Positions 45,120 through 57,761 of a DNA stretch of 64,000 nt are shown here, one piece after another; position 1 is the first letter of the stretch, and the number at the start of each line of letters is the position of its first letter. Origin of the DNA: Tulasnella sp. 424 (taxonomy: Eukaryota; Basidiomycota; Agaricomycetes; Cantharellales; Tulasnellaceae); assembly GCA_019633425.1 (NCBI GenBank), contig WSUB01000124.1:62001-126000 (forward strand), read 5' to 3'. The translations under genes and the position numbers were made by a program. The notes below the pieces were generated by a model. That model worked only from the letters and a program-made list of their open reading frames with translations. It was not told the origin of the DNA and searched no databases.

Positions 45120-47661
45120 ATGTCTTCCACATTCAACGGACACATCCCCCCTGAAATCATCCCAGATAGTGCACATCTTTCCTGTGAGTTGAAGCAGGCT
45201 CATCGTGGAACAAGTTACTCATGTCAGGTCGTCTATCTATAGGGGATGATCCTCGACCGAAATGTGATTTTGTCTTGACTAATAAGAGCGCTTGGCCGAT
45301 CGTCTACAAAATCAAAGTACAACACAAAATTCTCGGCTGGAGTGAGGTTTACCCTGCCCAGGGTATAGTGCGTACCGGGTCTTCATGCGTTATCAGCGGT
45401 AAGCGATCAACACTATTTTGTCAACTGCACCCCGTTCAACTCATCCATTGTCTAGTAAAACTAGAGCTACGGGACATGAGAGAAAAGGGGCTGGCCTCAA
45501 AAGATGGGCATGACATTCACGTTGAGAGCTGGTATATCTCCCTTGAGGATGCATTGCGGTCAGATCCCGCCAAGCTGGTAAGGCGACTCGCACCGATATC
45601 CCGACGAGCGCTTCCGCCTCCATTAACAGCCACCTCGTTATAGCTGTCGGCGATTAAGAGAAAGGTCGAAAATCCACGCAAGCCTGATACTTCAGTATTT
45701 CAAATCCGCTACGTCTCACCGATCGGACAAAGCCGTCAAGACACGTTACCGTCAATACCTCAAACCCCGCGCCTACCGCCAACGCCACGATCAAAGACGA
45801 TTCCTCACTCGTTCCAACCAGCTTCCGAGCCCGCTTCCGCAACGCCTGCTATTAACATCATACCACCCTCCCGCCAACAAACACTTGCCTCGTTAAGTTC
45901 GAACGCCGATTCGCCAGCCATCCCCACCTCCACCTCTCACCCTACCGCGACACACGAGCAAATTGCAAGGTACATTGCTGATTCTCGAGCGCCCACTGGC
46001 ACGTTACGGAGGACCAAGTCGACCAGTTCAAGCGTGGCTGACTCGACCATCACGAGAAGTCCTCGTACTCGTCCGAACCCAATACCCATGGGGAGTGGAG
46101 GAGATAATTCGCCTACGGGCTCAGCCGCAGGGTCGTTTATCTCTGCCAAGGGAGAGAATGCCGATCCCGGTGGTCCGTTTGGCGACGCGATGGACATTGA
46201 CCCGGTGCTGGTGGAAGAGCCAGCGACGTTGACAACCGGCAATTTACCCCCACCTTCGAAAACCATGATGCAATTACCCTTCCTAGAACCCACCACCCAA
46301 TATGATGTAACGTGGATCGGACCCCACGCTCCCAATGCTCCCTCGCCTTTACACCTTAGCCCCACTCGCGGAACGTCACCGGACGCGAATGACGGAGAAT
46401 GGATGAAGTACATCACCGTCGACCGCTCTTACCGGGGGAAAGTGAAGAAACCTCAGGGGCAAGCGTTTTCGTGTGGTGGGTTTAGCGACGTGCATAAGTG
46501 CGAGGTACAGTTCGCCACGCCTGCAGACACGGATCCAAAGATGGTACGTTCTCCGTTCTTTTCGTTTATTGTCACCACCTAAGAGAGGGGATCAATTGTT
46601 GTGAACTAGGCCGCTGTGAAGGTACTTCGGCCAGTTGGATTGAACAATTGCGATGAATCGGAAGTACTCAAAAGGATGATCGCGGTACGTCTTGTACATT
46701 CCACCCATGCCGCACTTTCATTAGCTCAAAATTGAATATATATATTTCTAGAGAACGCACCGCGAGGCGGACGCTTGGTCAGCGATCTTCCACCCAAATG
46801 TCGTCCCTCTCCTCGGTGTGACTTTTATCCCAGTCCTATCGCTTATCTCGCCGTGGTACGAAAAGGGCAACCTTCGAAGTTATCTCGCCTCGAATCCAAA
46901 TGTCGACCGATTGAAACTTGTAAGTTGGTCGGGACTGAATTCTTTGTACGGCCTTTCGCTGACGGGGCAGTGGTCCTTGCCGGCTTTCAGTTGCTCGATG
47001 TCGCTACAGGGCTGGCTCACCTCCACTCTCAGAACCCGTCCGTGGTCCACGGAGATATCAAACCGGTAAGGAGTCGCTCATTCCCTCGAACGCCTGCCTT
47101 GATGGATTCGTTCTGACATGCGCTGTCCCGTTGTCTCGGAAGGAAAATGTCCTGATTAACGATAACGGCGACGCACTTATAATGGATTTCGGTCTTGCAA
47201 TGGTGATGGAAGAAAACCCATTGTACAGCAACTCACATCGACAAGGAGGTAGCGTACGTTGGATGGCTCCGGAGCTTCTCTTGAACAGCAAGGTCACGAG
47301 ATCATGTAACACGGACGTTTACAGTTACGGCGGCGTTGTGTTCGAGGTACGGACGTCTCATATGCCTGCGCGAAAGGGGTAAAAGGATTTGAGTGGCAAC
47401 TGATTTCTCGATTTTCAGGTGATGACGGGAGAAATACCCCACTCTATGCTCCAAGACGCCAAAATCAATTTCGCTATCTGCGATCCGACAAGTCCAAAAG
47501 AACCATTCGACAACTGGGAAAGGTACCCTCAACTGCCGGAAATTATTAAGAAGATTATTATGATGTGTTGGTCGAGGAGACCTGAAAAACGGCCGAGTAT
47601 GAAGGGTATCGAGGAGGTATTGAGGAGGCTTTGGGAGGAGAGTGTCCAGAATCGGACCTGA
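45120..47661 (+). CDS. MSP-domain protein kinase 1
   Basis: Exon 1 encodes MSSTFNGHIPPEIIPDSAHL. After a gtgagt intron comes an MSP-like beta domain: CDFVLTNKSAWPIVYKIKVQ, EVYPAQGIVRTGSSCVIS, (intron gtaagc...gtctag), VKLELRDMREKG and HDIHVESWYIS. This matches the VAP/MSP signature (TN...FKVKT...V-P--G-I--G-S--V-V). A Pro/Ser/Thr linker of about 250 residues leads to a kinase: FSCGGFSDVHKCEV, AAVKVL, HPNVVPLLGVTFIPVLSLIS, HGDIKP-ENVLIN, MDFGLAMVM, GSVRWMAPELL, DVYSYGGVVFE and CWSRRPEKRPSM. Lys, HGD and DFG are intact. No membrane segment is seen. MSP domains usually bind FFAT-type peptides at ER contact sites, so a recruiting role is plausible but inferred. Confidence 0.75.
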
Positions 47662-48084
47662 ACGGCTTTACGGGATTATTCGAAAGTTAATATGTGACTG
47701 ATCTAGCGTTCCAAAGAATTATATCAAACCTGTAGCATCTTTGCCCTGGCGATGCAGGACAAGATGCTCGGGCTTAATTACTGTAGACTATGGACTTCTG
47801 ATAAAATTATAAGTGGACTGTGACATCTGAAGTGTTGATAAATTGACAGGAACATGAGAGACGAGGATGCCAATCTCTCAAAACTGCGTTTGGGTGCTCC
47901 TAGAGCCTGTCCCAGCATACGGGTAGGGCTGACTGGGGTCCTTGGGTATGGTCTGGACAATTTGCCCTTTGACAAGTCACCCTAACCGTGAGACATGGTA
48001 CGGTTACTCGGCGACACGGCATCCCAACACCGCTTTCCCAGTAGTTACCGCCGTGCCCCAGCTTCACCCTCCTCAGAGTCCACC
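47662..48084. other. Intergenic region duplicated at 60080-60551
   Basis: The text from about 47725 (atcaaacctgtagcatcttt, then gcttaattactgtagac) recurs at about 60080, so the promoter was copied with the gene. No gene is seen. Confidence 0.6.
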
Positions 48085-51000
48085 ATGTATCCAGCATTCA
48101 ACAGTCACCTTCCGCCGGATGTTGAACCACGCACGATACAAATCTCCCGTCAGTTGAGTCAGGCAATTTGGCTAGGGCAACTGCTTATGCTGGCGGCCGA
48201 CAGGAGATCATCATCGAGCGGAATCTCATTTGACCTTGACGAACCGCAGCTCTTGGCCAATTGCTTTCAAGGTCAAAGTTCAAGAGAGTATTTCAAACGT
48301 CTGCAAGGTTTATCCTGCTCAGGCAATCGTGGGTGCAGGATCCTCAATGGTAATTATCTGTGAGTGGTTCGACCCGAATTCTGCCACACCTCGCGCTCGG
48401 CTCACCGATAGTACAGTGAAATTCGACGTACATATGGCCAAGGAAAAGGAGATAGACTTGACTAGTGGTCATCGTATTCACGTGGAGAGCTGGTATATCT
48501 CGGACGATGATGCAGCCAGGTCGGATCGCGCCAAGTTGGTACGTCACATATTAGCCGACGAGCGCATCCACTGCCTTAGCTAAGAGAACATCGAAGCTTG
48601 CAGAGATCAAGAAAAACGTTGATCCCCTTCGCAAACCCGACATATCCAGGATCCGAATTCGTTATACCCCATCAGGTTGGTCTGAGCACTGCCACGAAAC
48701 TTGCAGTACAACCGATACCCCAACCGGATTATTCCATGTAGCTCAACCGACATTACCAAGTCCTCTTCCCTTCCGGAAACTGTCACACTCCGCAGTTGCA
48801 ACGGTGGCACCTTTGTCTAGCCGGGAAATCCCGATTTCCGACTGCGGGGCCAAGCCAACGAACTCCTCCATATCCAACTCAAAGCCTATCACTGCGTACG
48901 GTAGGGTTTCAAATTTTTTCAGCTCAATGCTAAATCCTTGGGGGTTTTGGGGAGATTCACCCGACGACACGCGTCACGGATCCGTGGCCGTTGCTGCAAA
49001 GCGAAATCCTGCTCGCGATAGGGTGTCAAGCGATTGTCTGGCCATTGTACCGTCGAGAGATGAGCCAGTCAGTTTGAGCACGGCCAACGCATTATTCTCC
49101 CTCCCGGAAGCCAGGGTCAGATCAACCCCTGGCACTTGCTACCCTTGGGGTCCAGATTCGTCTCAATTTCTGTCAACTTTCTCTGACACGGACGAGGAGT
49201 GGATGCCATACATTCCTCTCAACGGACTTATGCGTGGCAGAGTCAAGGTGCCTGAGGTATCTTCTTCAGGGGGTTTTAGTGACGTGTATCGGTGCGAAGC
49301 ACGATTTGCAACGTCCGCGGAGACGAACCCGAGAACGGTTAGTTTGCTGCTCCGGTGACCTGGTTTCAGCTGTTCAATTATGTGACGCCCACCTAAATAG
49401 GTTGCAGTCAAGGTACTTGAGCAAATGGGCGCAAGCAAACGTGATGAGGTCGACGTGTTTCAGCGAATGGTCGGGGTACGTTCGTACGCTTGGGTATAAT
49501 TGTTTTAGGGATCCGAAACGCTTTCTGCTATGTTACAGCGCCTGGCTCGCGAAGTCGCAGTTTGGTCCGCAATTAGTCACCCGAATATTGTCCCAATCCT
49601 TGGTTTTACGGCTACACCACTAGTGTCAGTCATCTCTCCGTGGTTCGAACAGGGCAACCTACACCATTACCTCAAGAGAGAACCCGGCGCAGATCGTTTG
49701 AAGCTCGTAAGTTGTCGAAAATCGACCCAATCTTTACCGTACTTGACTCGCCACTGGTCCCAGTCGCTCGATATTGCCACGGGACTGGCATACATTCACT
49801 CTCTAACCCCTCCAATCGTGCACGGAGATCTCAAACCGGTGAGTGCTCGCATTCATTAAGAGTCCCGTCTGACCTCGTCTCCAGGAAAATATCCTTATTG
49901 GCAATCTGGGTGAAGCCGTAATCGGGGACCTTGGAATGTATAGGGTAATCGAAGAGTATCCACAGAGGACCCCGACGCATTGGCAAGCAGGGAGCGTACG
50001 TTGGATGGCACCCGAACTTCTGTTGAACAAGGGAATAAGGTCCACTAGCGCTGATGTATGGAGCTTTGGCATGGTTTGGTCCGAGGTACGGGAGTTTTAC
50101 GTACCCAAGAATGGCACTAAATTTCGTTTTCTTTTGGGCGGGATCCTTATACTCAACTGTTAGGTTATGGCCGGCAATTTGCCGTACTCAGACCTGCCTG
50201 CCAGTCCATTGTGGTTCGCTGTCTGCGACCCCAGCAACCCCAGCAACCCGAAGGATCCCATCGAGGACTGGGACAAATATCCTCAGTTACCAGGTCCTAT
50301 CAAGGAGATGATGGTCAAGTGCTGGTCGAGATGGCCTGAGAGGAGACCTTCTATGAGACATGTCGAGGAAGGATTGGCGAGGCTACTGGGACCGCGTAGC
50401 AAAGGTGTTGATGTAAGGCCAAAACTGGAGACACTGCAGCCCGATCAGGCCCCAAGGGCCCCTCCTCTCCCATGTCCATCGCCTAGTCCCAGTGACCCAG
50501 CATGGTCGGAAATCCGGTTCGTATCAACTGAACCGTCATTTCGTGGATGGGTTAGTGAACCTAAAGGGAAACCGGACCGGTGCGGTGGCTCCAGCGACGT
50601 CTGGAAATGCCGCATCCGGTTCTGCGAGTCGTCAGATCTACATCCAGTCGAGGTGGGTTTGCAATGATGTTATAGCTACTTATTTCAATCTTATCCATTT
50701 GACGCATGAATTCGTTTTGGTTTTTTGACCCAGGTTGCGGTCAAGGTTCTCCGAAAAGTCGACTTGTACCAGTTTGGTGACGATGAATCTCATCAAGCAG
50801 TACGTTCGACTGTAATGCAACCATTTACTTGGGTGTTGGCTTATATCTTTGCTTTGGCTCCCTTCTCTAAAATCCTATCAGCGCTTTCAGCAGGAGGCTA
50901 TAACCTGGTCAGGGCTAAGCCACCCCAACATTGTTCCTATGATCGGGTACACTTTGGTTCCTAGTCTCGGATTCATCTCTCCCTGGTACAGGCAAGGCAG

Positions 51001-51779
51001 TTTACGACAATATTTGGACGTGAACTCCAACGTCGACAGACAGAAACTGGTGCGTATTAAAGTTGGCTTCACCAGGACAATCATCCTCAACTATAACGCA
51101 TATGTTTCTTCCTTAGTTGCACGGTATTGCGAAGGCCCTGGATTTTCTTCACTCAAGGACCCCTCGAATCGCCCACGGGGATTTAAAGCCGGTATGTCTC
51201 ACGAAACTTCTTGCATAGCAAAAAGCTCACATAGATTGCGCTCTTTTGCAGGAGAATATTCTAATCGACGAGCAAAACGAGCCTCGCATCGCGGACTTTG
51301 GACTCGCAACCATTCTGGGAGAAGAGCATATGTACACTGTTTCGCACCAGCAGGCCGGAACCTGGCGATGGATGGCTCCAGAGCAGATTTTGGGAGGTTC
51401 GAGGTCATGCGAGAGCGACACATACAGCTTCGGAAGCTTGGCCTTCTGGGTGAGGATTCTCTTCCCTTTCTACGGCGAGGAGATCAAGTTGGATTGACTG
51501 GAAGGCGATCTCTTTTTCAAGGTCATGACGTCTGACCTGCCCTTTGCCAGCTTGACGAATAATAGGATAATTTTCGCCGTGAACGATCACACCAAACCAG
51601 TCAGCCCTGTCCAAGATTGGAACAAGTACCCCGAGCTCGAAAAATCCCTGAAAGATATCATCCAAAACTGTTGGTCACGGGTGCCACAGGAACGGCTATC
51701 AATGTCGGTAGTCGAGGGGCGGTTGGCGGCACGGGGTTCAGTTAAGCGACGGGTACTTAGCGATGGCGAGAGCCTCTGA
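48085..51779 (+). CDS. MSP-domain dual-kinase chimera (two kinase domains in one frame)
   Basis: MYPAFNSHLPPDVEPRTIQI opens the gene, then an MSP domain (LTLTNRSSWPIAFKVKVQES, VYPAQAIVGAGSSMVI, intron ending tagtacag, LKFDVHMAKE, HRIHVESWYIS) and a Ser/Pro linker. Kinase 1: SSGGFSDVYRCEA, VAVKVL, HPNIVPILGF, HGDLKP, ENILIG, GDLGMYRVI (DLG in place of DFG), GSVRWMAPELL and CWSRWPERRPSM. The frame runs on without a stop through KLETLQPDQ-APRAPPLPCPS into kinase 2: GGSSDVWKCRI, VAVKVLRKVDLYQF, HGDLKP-ENILIDEQNE, ADFGLATIL, GTWRWMAPEQ and QNCWSRVPQERLSM, stopping at 51779. Kinase 2 is a copy of the membrane-anchored family at 17-24 kb without its TM segments. The junction is near 50440-50455. Confidence 0.75.
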
Positions 51780-53140
51780 TAGGAACGTCAAAATGCCGGA
51801 CACTGTGATGACCCCTTCTGATGGACAGTTAGATAGTGATACCTCATCCTATGCGTTCAGCAGCGTGAACTGGCCCAGAGAATGAGTCTGGACTTGGAAT
51901 AGGTGAAGCGGAAGTATTTAGTGAACGACGCGACAAGATGTGCTACACCGGAAGCTTGTAAAAGCATAAAGAAGCCACGTATGACCATTTATCTAGAACT
52001 AGGTAGTGGCATTTTAATGTAGTAACTTTGAAATGGGCAAACAGGAACCCTCGGGCCAGCCTCAGATGGGCTCAACAAATAGATCCTGCAAATTCATGCA
52101 GAATTTACTAAGGGCTGAGCTCGCGGGGAGCGTGTATAGAAGGCAAGGCTCGCTCACAGTGGTATGGCTTGGCTGAATGGGTCCAGGTTTAAACCAAATT
52201 TCGGAGCCCTCGCCCCGCGATCCCGCAAATACTACTCCTTGACATCAATCAGCTTCAGGAGCTCAAAAAAGACCAGCTTCGACTGGATCTACCTCGGTAC
52301 TGTGGATCGGATGACGTGAGCCTCCAGCTCCTAGATGTCGAATGGGGTTCAAAATTCCACGTTGTCACTGATGGCCCTCCAAAAAAAAAGGATCGTTCCC
52401 GGTTTCTGAGTTCATGACCCCTAGCCACGACCAACTACGTAATCCTGTTAGTCACCAAATGATTATCATTTAGCAGGGAAACCAGGACTAGCTTATGAGC
52501 CCACGACATATCTCCACGGTACCACACCTAACGCAGAGTCGATCATACTCCTTGGTTTGGTCCTATAGAGCAGAGAGAGTTCTGGCGACGATTGTTGGTG
52601 ATGGGAAGTGCTTACAGCGGCGATCAGTAACGGTTGAGCACCCCGAGTCCCCGACTCGGTCGTAGACTAGTCTCAGGGCCTCAGCCTGCCTGTCCTCCCG
52701 TTCGGGCACTCTCGGCCAGGCAGTCTGAGACAAAGCCAACAGCAAAGAGGGGGGGGGGTCTGCACGAACCCACCTGAAACGCGAACTCGCCCCTTTCACA
52801 GACAAACGGAGTTGGGGACTTGGCGGGATAGCGCCGCTACGATCATGTCGTAAGAAACGATTACTGTAACTACATACGTACATGCCGAACACCATACCAG
52901 TTCCGAAACATCCCTCACTCTCTGCCGACCTCTTCACGACTCACCTCCAAACAAATCACGAATGCTTCTACCCAATCTCTATTCAATTACCGTCACATCG
53001 CGTGTACGGGCCGCTCGAATCGCCGCAACTCGCAAATCGACCTCGGCCTAACCGGAGGACGAGGCTGCCGATCTACCATAAGCCTGGGCAACTTTCTCTC
53101 CTTACACGTTCTCACCACCGACGCGCCTTCAGTTGGTGTG
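51780..53140. repeat. Segmental duplication, copy 3 flank (inverted)
   Basis: Inverted copy of the spacer, gag-like tail and kinase 5' flank seen at 16640-20000. The part at 52880-53140 matches 19740-20000 and 23930-24190 reversed. With the second kinase domain of the chimera it forms the third copy of the module. Confidence 0.75.
52090..52870 (-). pseudogene. Gag-like gene relic, copy 3
   Basis: On the minus strand it keeps the last exons of the gag-like gene (VVFAGSRGEGSEIWFKPGP, DLFVEPI*; TWNFEPHSTSRSWRLTSSD). A run of T (near 52382) breaks the frame. Near 52680-52845 about 150 bp of unrelated, G-run-containing sequence interrupts the SYD/TRGG region. The N-terminal gag-like part is absent. 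Confidence 0.65.
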
Positions 53141-54333
53141 TTAGTTTCAAAATACAACTATTGCTTGGTTGGCCAGCATGTTTGCAAAGTGGCCTGGTAC
53201 CACTGTAGAGCAATAGCTCACCCTGTAAATTTCAGAAACGCCACAGGAACGACGCTAAGGTCGAAATTATACAGTATGCCATTCTATCCCAGTCCCTAGT
53301 TGCTTATAGTTTTTGCTTTTACCTCTGCCTTTTGCTCTTCCTTTTGGTGTTTTCCTTCGGCCCCCTTATTTATTTTCTTTTTTCTTTCTTTTTCATTATT
53401 ACTATCATTATTTTGGTGTGCGCAGTTCCTTTGTGCGCCGGTTATTATCTAAATTCCCCCGCCGGTTGCGCCAACAAATCTGCCCAGCATAATTGGCAGC
53501 TGCCACAGTCACTCCTGCTTCATTGGTGGCGCAGCTGGGCTTGATTTCCGGCGCGAAATTTGTGCGGACGATTTCCGCGCTGCAGCGTCGAAATCGGCCA
53601 TTTATACACCGTTCCGTTCAAAACCCAATTTTCCCGCCATGCAAGGTTTCCCCGCGCGACAATCTCCCCCCGCCACTCCCAAACCACTTTTAAACACTGT
53701 AAATTGCTGTACTTGGGTCGCACGTGCCGTGCGTCGAGCACCTTGCTCAAGTAATGCGTGGAAGCCGACATAGAGGTTAATTTTCGCCATGATTTGTGCG
53801 CGAATGTCCACAATTAGGGTCATGGAATGGATTAAGTTTAGACCCGACCATAATGCTTGATGGTGTGCAATCTACAGTTTCTCTGGCGGCAGGGCTGTTC
53901 TTTCTTCACGGCTGGAAGTCGGGACTTTAGGCATGCTCAATTCAAAATGCACCCGCGTGCGCTCGCTGGCTCACCTGGTACCTGGGGGTGCATCCTTTTT
54001 TGGAAGTTACTAGCGAACCGAATATTGTTTGTCCATACTCCCTGTAGTGGGGAGCGATCAGAAGCGCGCTCGGACCGTGACAGTGATAAAGGATACCGAA
54101 ACGAGCTCATCAAAGCTCTTTGAGCCGGTTGTCGCTCTCAAGATCAAGTTGGAGCGACTGGACGTTACCCTGAATGAGAACGAGCTGAAACAGAGGTAAA
54201 TTCGTCGCTGATAAACGACGTAGGGAACGCCGAAAATTACGTAAGGACGTGTTTATGCCAACTTTGCTGCAGCGGTAATGGTGACCCGGGTCTCAGCGGT
54301 TCTCGGAACTCGCTCCCTCAACCACCAGCGTCG
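53141..54333. other. Region of unknown nature between duplication copy 3 and the next MSP-kinase
   Basis: No supported gene. It contains a T-rich stretch (about 53300-53420), then a C/G-rich part (53440-53830) with short frames on both strands that does not match any other part of the window. It may be an inserted repeat element. The last 100 bp (from about 54280, gacccgggtctc) match 63320-63372 and are the promoter of the next gene. Confidence 0.4.
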
Positions 54334-57300
54334 ATGTCCTGGCCGCCCTCGAGTCTTTCTTCCCTTGGAATCGAACCTCGAAGTCTACTAATATCATGTC
54401 AGTATGATCCATTTATTCTACAAGCTCTGATTCGATCTGACCTCGGAAGATTGCTGTGAAGCGAACAACGCCGATACATGCGATCCCGTTATTACTTTGA
54501 TCAACTCGGGAATACTACCGATTCTTTACAGGATAATTAAAAACGACGAATCACATCGGTTCATTTACGCTTCTCTGTCATGCGGTGTCCTAGCCTCAAA
54601 CAGCCGTAGAACGGTGTGCCGTGAGCGCGAGACCCCTTAACCAGAATTGGATCCTGGTTCTTAACAGCCATTCAGTTAAAATAGACGCAGAAAAGGTCAC
54701 AAACTCGGCCCTAGACTTGGCTCGTGGGCATAATCTGCTCATTGAGAGCTGGCTTATTTCGCAAGATGCTCAGACTGATGCCTCGGTCTTGGTCAGTCGG
54801 TGGTGGTGCACCAAGAATCCAGTGCCAGCCAAATTTTTAATGGACAACTTGTAGCTCTCTGAAATTAGGAGCATGGGCGACAAAGCGCCCAAACCAATTC
54901 TTTCAGAATTCCTCATTCAATATGACGATCCGCGGCCTACCCGGAAAATATCAAGTCCCCATCAGCGTTCCTCCAATAGTTCCGCCACTCCAATAGAACC
55001 TCCATCACCCTTTCGCACCTACTCACAAAGCTCTCTTCCATCTCCTCAAGATAATGATTCTACAAACACCTCGAGCCGATCCCCTAATGTACCATCTTCC
55101 ATCGTGCAAGGAACATTCACCCGATTTGCAACCAGCGCTTCCGAGGGTCAAGCCTTTGGTCTGCCTGTCGGTTCCTCCACGAGCGGGGACTCTCTTAATA
55201 ATAGCTCGCCACGGTTAGGGCTGGCGGACGGAGATTCCGGGAATCATGTCATTGCGGTCGACGACATTGTTATACAAGGGTCGCATCCTTACGATGTAAC
55301 TGGACATTTTTCCGATTTATTCATCGGAATTTATAAGGGAAATCTTAAAGTAGGCATGAAGCGTCTCCGTGTTGGCAAGCGCTCATCCCATGGACGGGAG
55401 ATCGAGGTCAGTATCTATGGCACTCCGGCGTTGGTGGTTTGGTGGAGGCTGAGCACTTCCAGGACTTGATTCTAGAAACTCGAGCGTGAGGCAGGAATTT
55501 GGTTGAACCTCAAGCACCCTTACATTCTCCATTTTATGGGGATATACAGAGCAAATGATCACATGTATCTTGTTTCTCCTTTCATGGAGAACGGCAACCT
55601 GGCGGATTTTATCAGGCGCCGCCCGGATTTGGAGCGCACTTCATTTGTGAGTAGTGATTGATTAACTGTACGCGACGCTCACGAGTTATTCCCGGATAGC
55701 TACGGGAAACAGCGGATGCCATAGCCTACCTCCACGTCCTGGGCATCGTTCATGGTGATATCAAAGCTCGCAATATTTTGGTTTCAGAATCCCATCGAGC
55801 CATATTGTGCGATTTCGGCCTGGCAAAATACGCCCCTTCAATCACGGCTTCTGCGTCAAAGGGCCAAGGGTCCGGTCGTTGGCAAAGTCCTGAGGTCTTG
55901 AAGGAGGCATCCCGTTCTTTTGCGTCAGACACGTATGCATTCGGCATTTCCATGTTTGAGGTATGGTTGGAGCGCGTTTCATGACTAAGCTACTCGATCA
56001 TTCTGATGCAGGTACATTGTAGGTACTCAGCGGAGAGATACCATTCCATCATCTTAAAGGCGAGCCAGCGGTTATTCAGGCTGTGCTATCCGGTGTCCGT
56101 CCCGCGCGGTGGCCAACCCATTCCCAAACGGGAGAGTCCGATGAGAAGCTGTGGAAGATCGCTGTTCAATGCTGGGACGAAGACCCGCAGCGTCGTCCTC
56201 GGATGGACGATGTTTACTACCAAATGTGCGGTAGTGACGGGACATCTCCACAAGACGCCTCCGCGACCGCTGAGAGTGGGGAGTCTTCGCCAACAAGCTC
56301 GACCGCTTCCTTTGTGACCGCCCTGGAAGAAGATTTCGATGGCAACAGTCCTGTCCCCGACGAGATAACTAGCGATTCAGGTGGCATATCCCTGAATAGC
56401 TTGGGGTTGTCACTACCCGAACCAGGACCTTCGGTCGTGCCTTTATCGTTCCCTCCCGGCGTTCCCCGGTGCAACTCTCTGGACACTACCGAACGGGAGT
56501 GGATGGATGTTACACCCGTCGGCAACTCACCTTGGTACGGGCAAGTGAAAATACCTCAAGGACACCCTTATTCTCGTGGAGTGCTTTGTGAAGCGTATCA
56601 GTGCGAAGCACGGTTTCGCGGAGATGCGGCAGTACGGGTGGTTAGTGTTGTATTTCACTGTTAGGGGAACGCACAGTACGAGGACCCCTTACTAATCCTT
56701 TGACCAGGTTACTGTTAAAGTTCTGAGGGCCGTAGCGCTTGAAGGATCCAACGATTCACAGCCATTTCTCGAGGTGATGCAGGTGGGCGCGCCTTCAACC
56801 ACACAGCAGTCATAGTCGTGATCAGCGCTCTCTTCCGCTAGCAACTAACTTGGGAGACCAACACTTTGTCCGCAATGAAACATCCTAACATTGTTCCCCT
56901 CTTCGGTATCACTCTGCTACCAGTTCAAGCAGTCATCTATCCTTGGTATAGTCCAGGCACTCTTAGAACATACCTACTCGCACGTCCAGATGCCAACCGG
57001 TTGAAACTTGTATGTAAAACACCTTGGTCTCTTCTTTCGCGCTTTCAAATCGTTTCATTACTGAAATACTATTGAACATAGCTGCACGACATCGCGAAAG
57101 GCTTGGTTTATATTCATTCGCAAGATCCGCCCGTGATTCACGGGAATGTTCAACCTGTAAGGCGACCTTCCCCGAGTATCTCGATATTCGAACTCGGTTC
57201 ACTTACGTCATTGCACACTTCAAGGAAAATGTTCTCATTAACGAGAGCGGTGACGCCCTTATTATGGGATTGGGATTAGCTGCCGCAAACTCGTCGTCCG

Positions 57301-57761
57301 GCGCTGAGCATCTGCTACAGGGCATCCGATGGATGCCTTCAGAGCTGTTACTGAACGGACAAGGGATACCATCGTGCAAAACCGATGTGTACAGCTTCGG
57401 CGGGGTTGCAATCGAGGTTTGAATTTCTCTATTCGACGAGCCTTACAAGGGGCATCTGACTTGTAAATTTTAGGTTTTCACTTCCGAGCCGCCATATTCT
57501 GGCCTCTCAGAGCAGGACGTGTTTTTGCTGTTACGCAACCCTCAAAATCACATGGCTCCTTTCGATGATTGGGGAAAATATCCCCAGCTACCTGAAGTTG
57601 TCAAGAATACAATAGAACAGTGCTGGCGTCGGAGGCCCGAGGAAAGACCCTCGATGAGGGTGATGGAAGAATGGTTGGCCAGCCTGTTGCAGGAGGATAG
57701 GTCGCGCCTTGTAGCATACATATTTTCCTCTCGTATTTTCCGAAACTGGCATTTGTATTGA
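54334..57761 (+). CDS. MSP-domain kinase plus pseudokinase
   Basis: Exon 1: MSWPPSSLSSLGIEPRSLLI. MSP-like domain: VITLINSGILPILYRIIKND, SCGVLASNSRRTVC, intron (gtgagcgcgag...ccattcag), LKIDAEKVTNSALDLARGHN and LLIESWLISQ. A Ser/Pro linker follows. Kinase 1: GHFSDLFIGIYKG, VGMKRLRV, HPYILHFMGI, YLHVLGIVHGDIKARNILVS, CDFGLAKYA, GRWQSPEVL, DTYAFGISMFE, CWDEDPQRRPRM; all catalytic residues are present. The frame continues through a Ser/Asp-rich linker into kinase 2: CEAYQCEARF, VTVKVLRAV, HPNIVPLFGITLLPVQAVIY, IHGNVQP (HGD to HGN), MGLGLAAA (DFG to GLG), IRWMPSELL, DVYSFGGVAIE. Kinase 2 therefore looks catalytically dead while keeping its fold motifs. One continuous gene ends at 57761. Confidence 0.72.

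Noticed and set aside
50167..50667. The kinase junction read as two adjacent genes
   Set aside because: The frame is continuous, no stop or start context separates the halves, and the second half lacks its own N-terminal exons; fusion is the simpler reading, although assembly error cannot be excluded from the sequence alone.
53332..53544. Hydrophobic + strand frame that looks like a membrane peptide
   Set aside because: It comes from a T-rich tract, with no conserved start or splice context.
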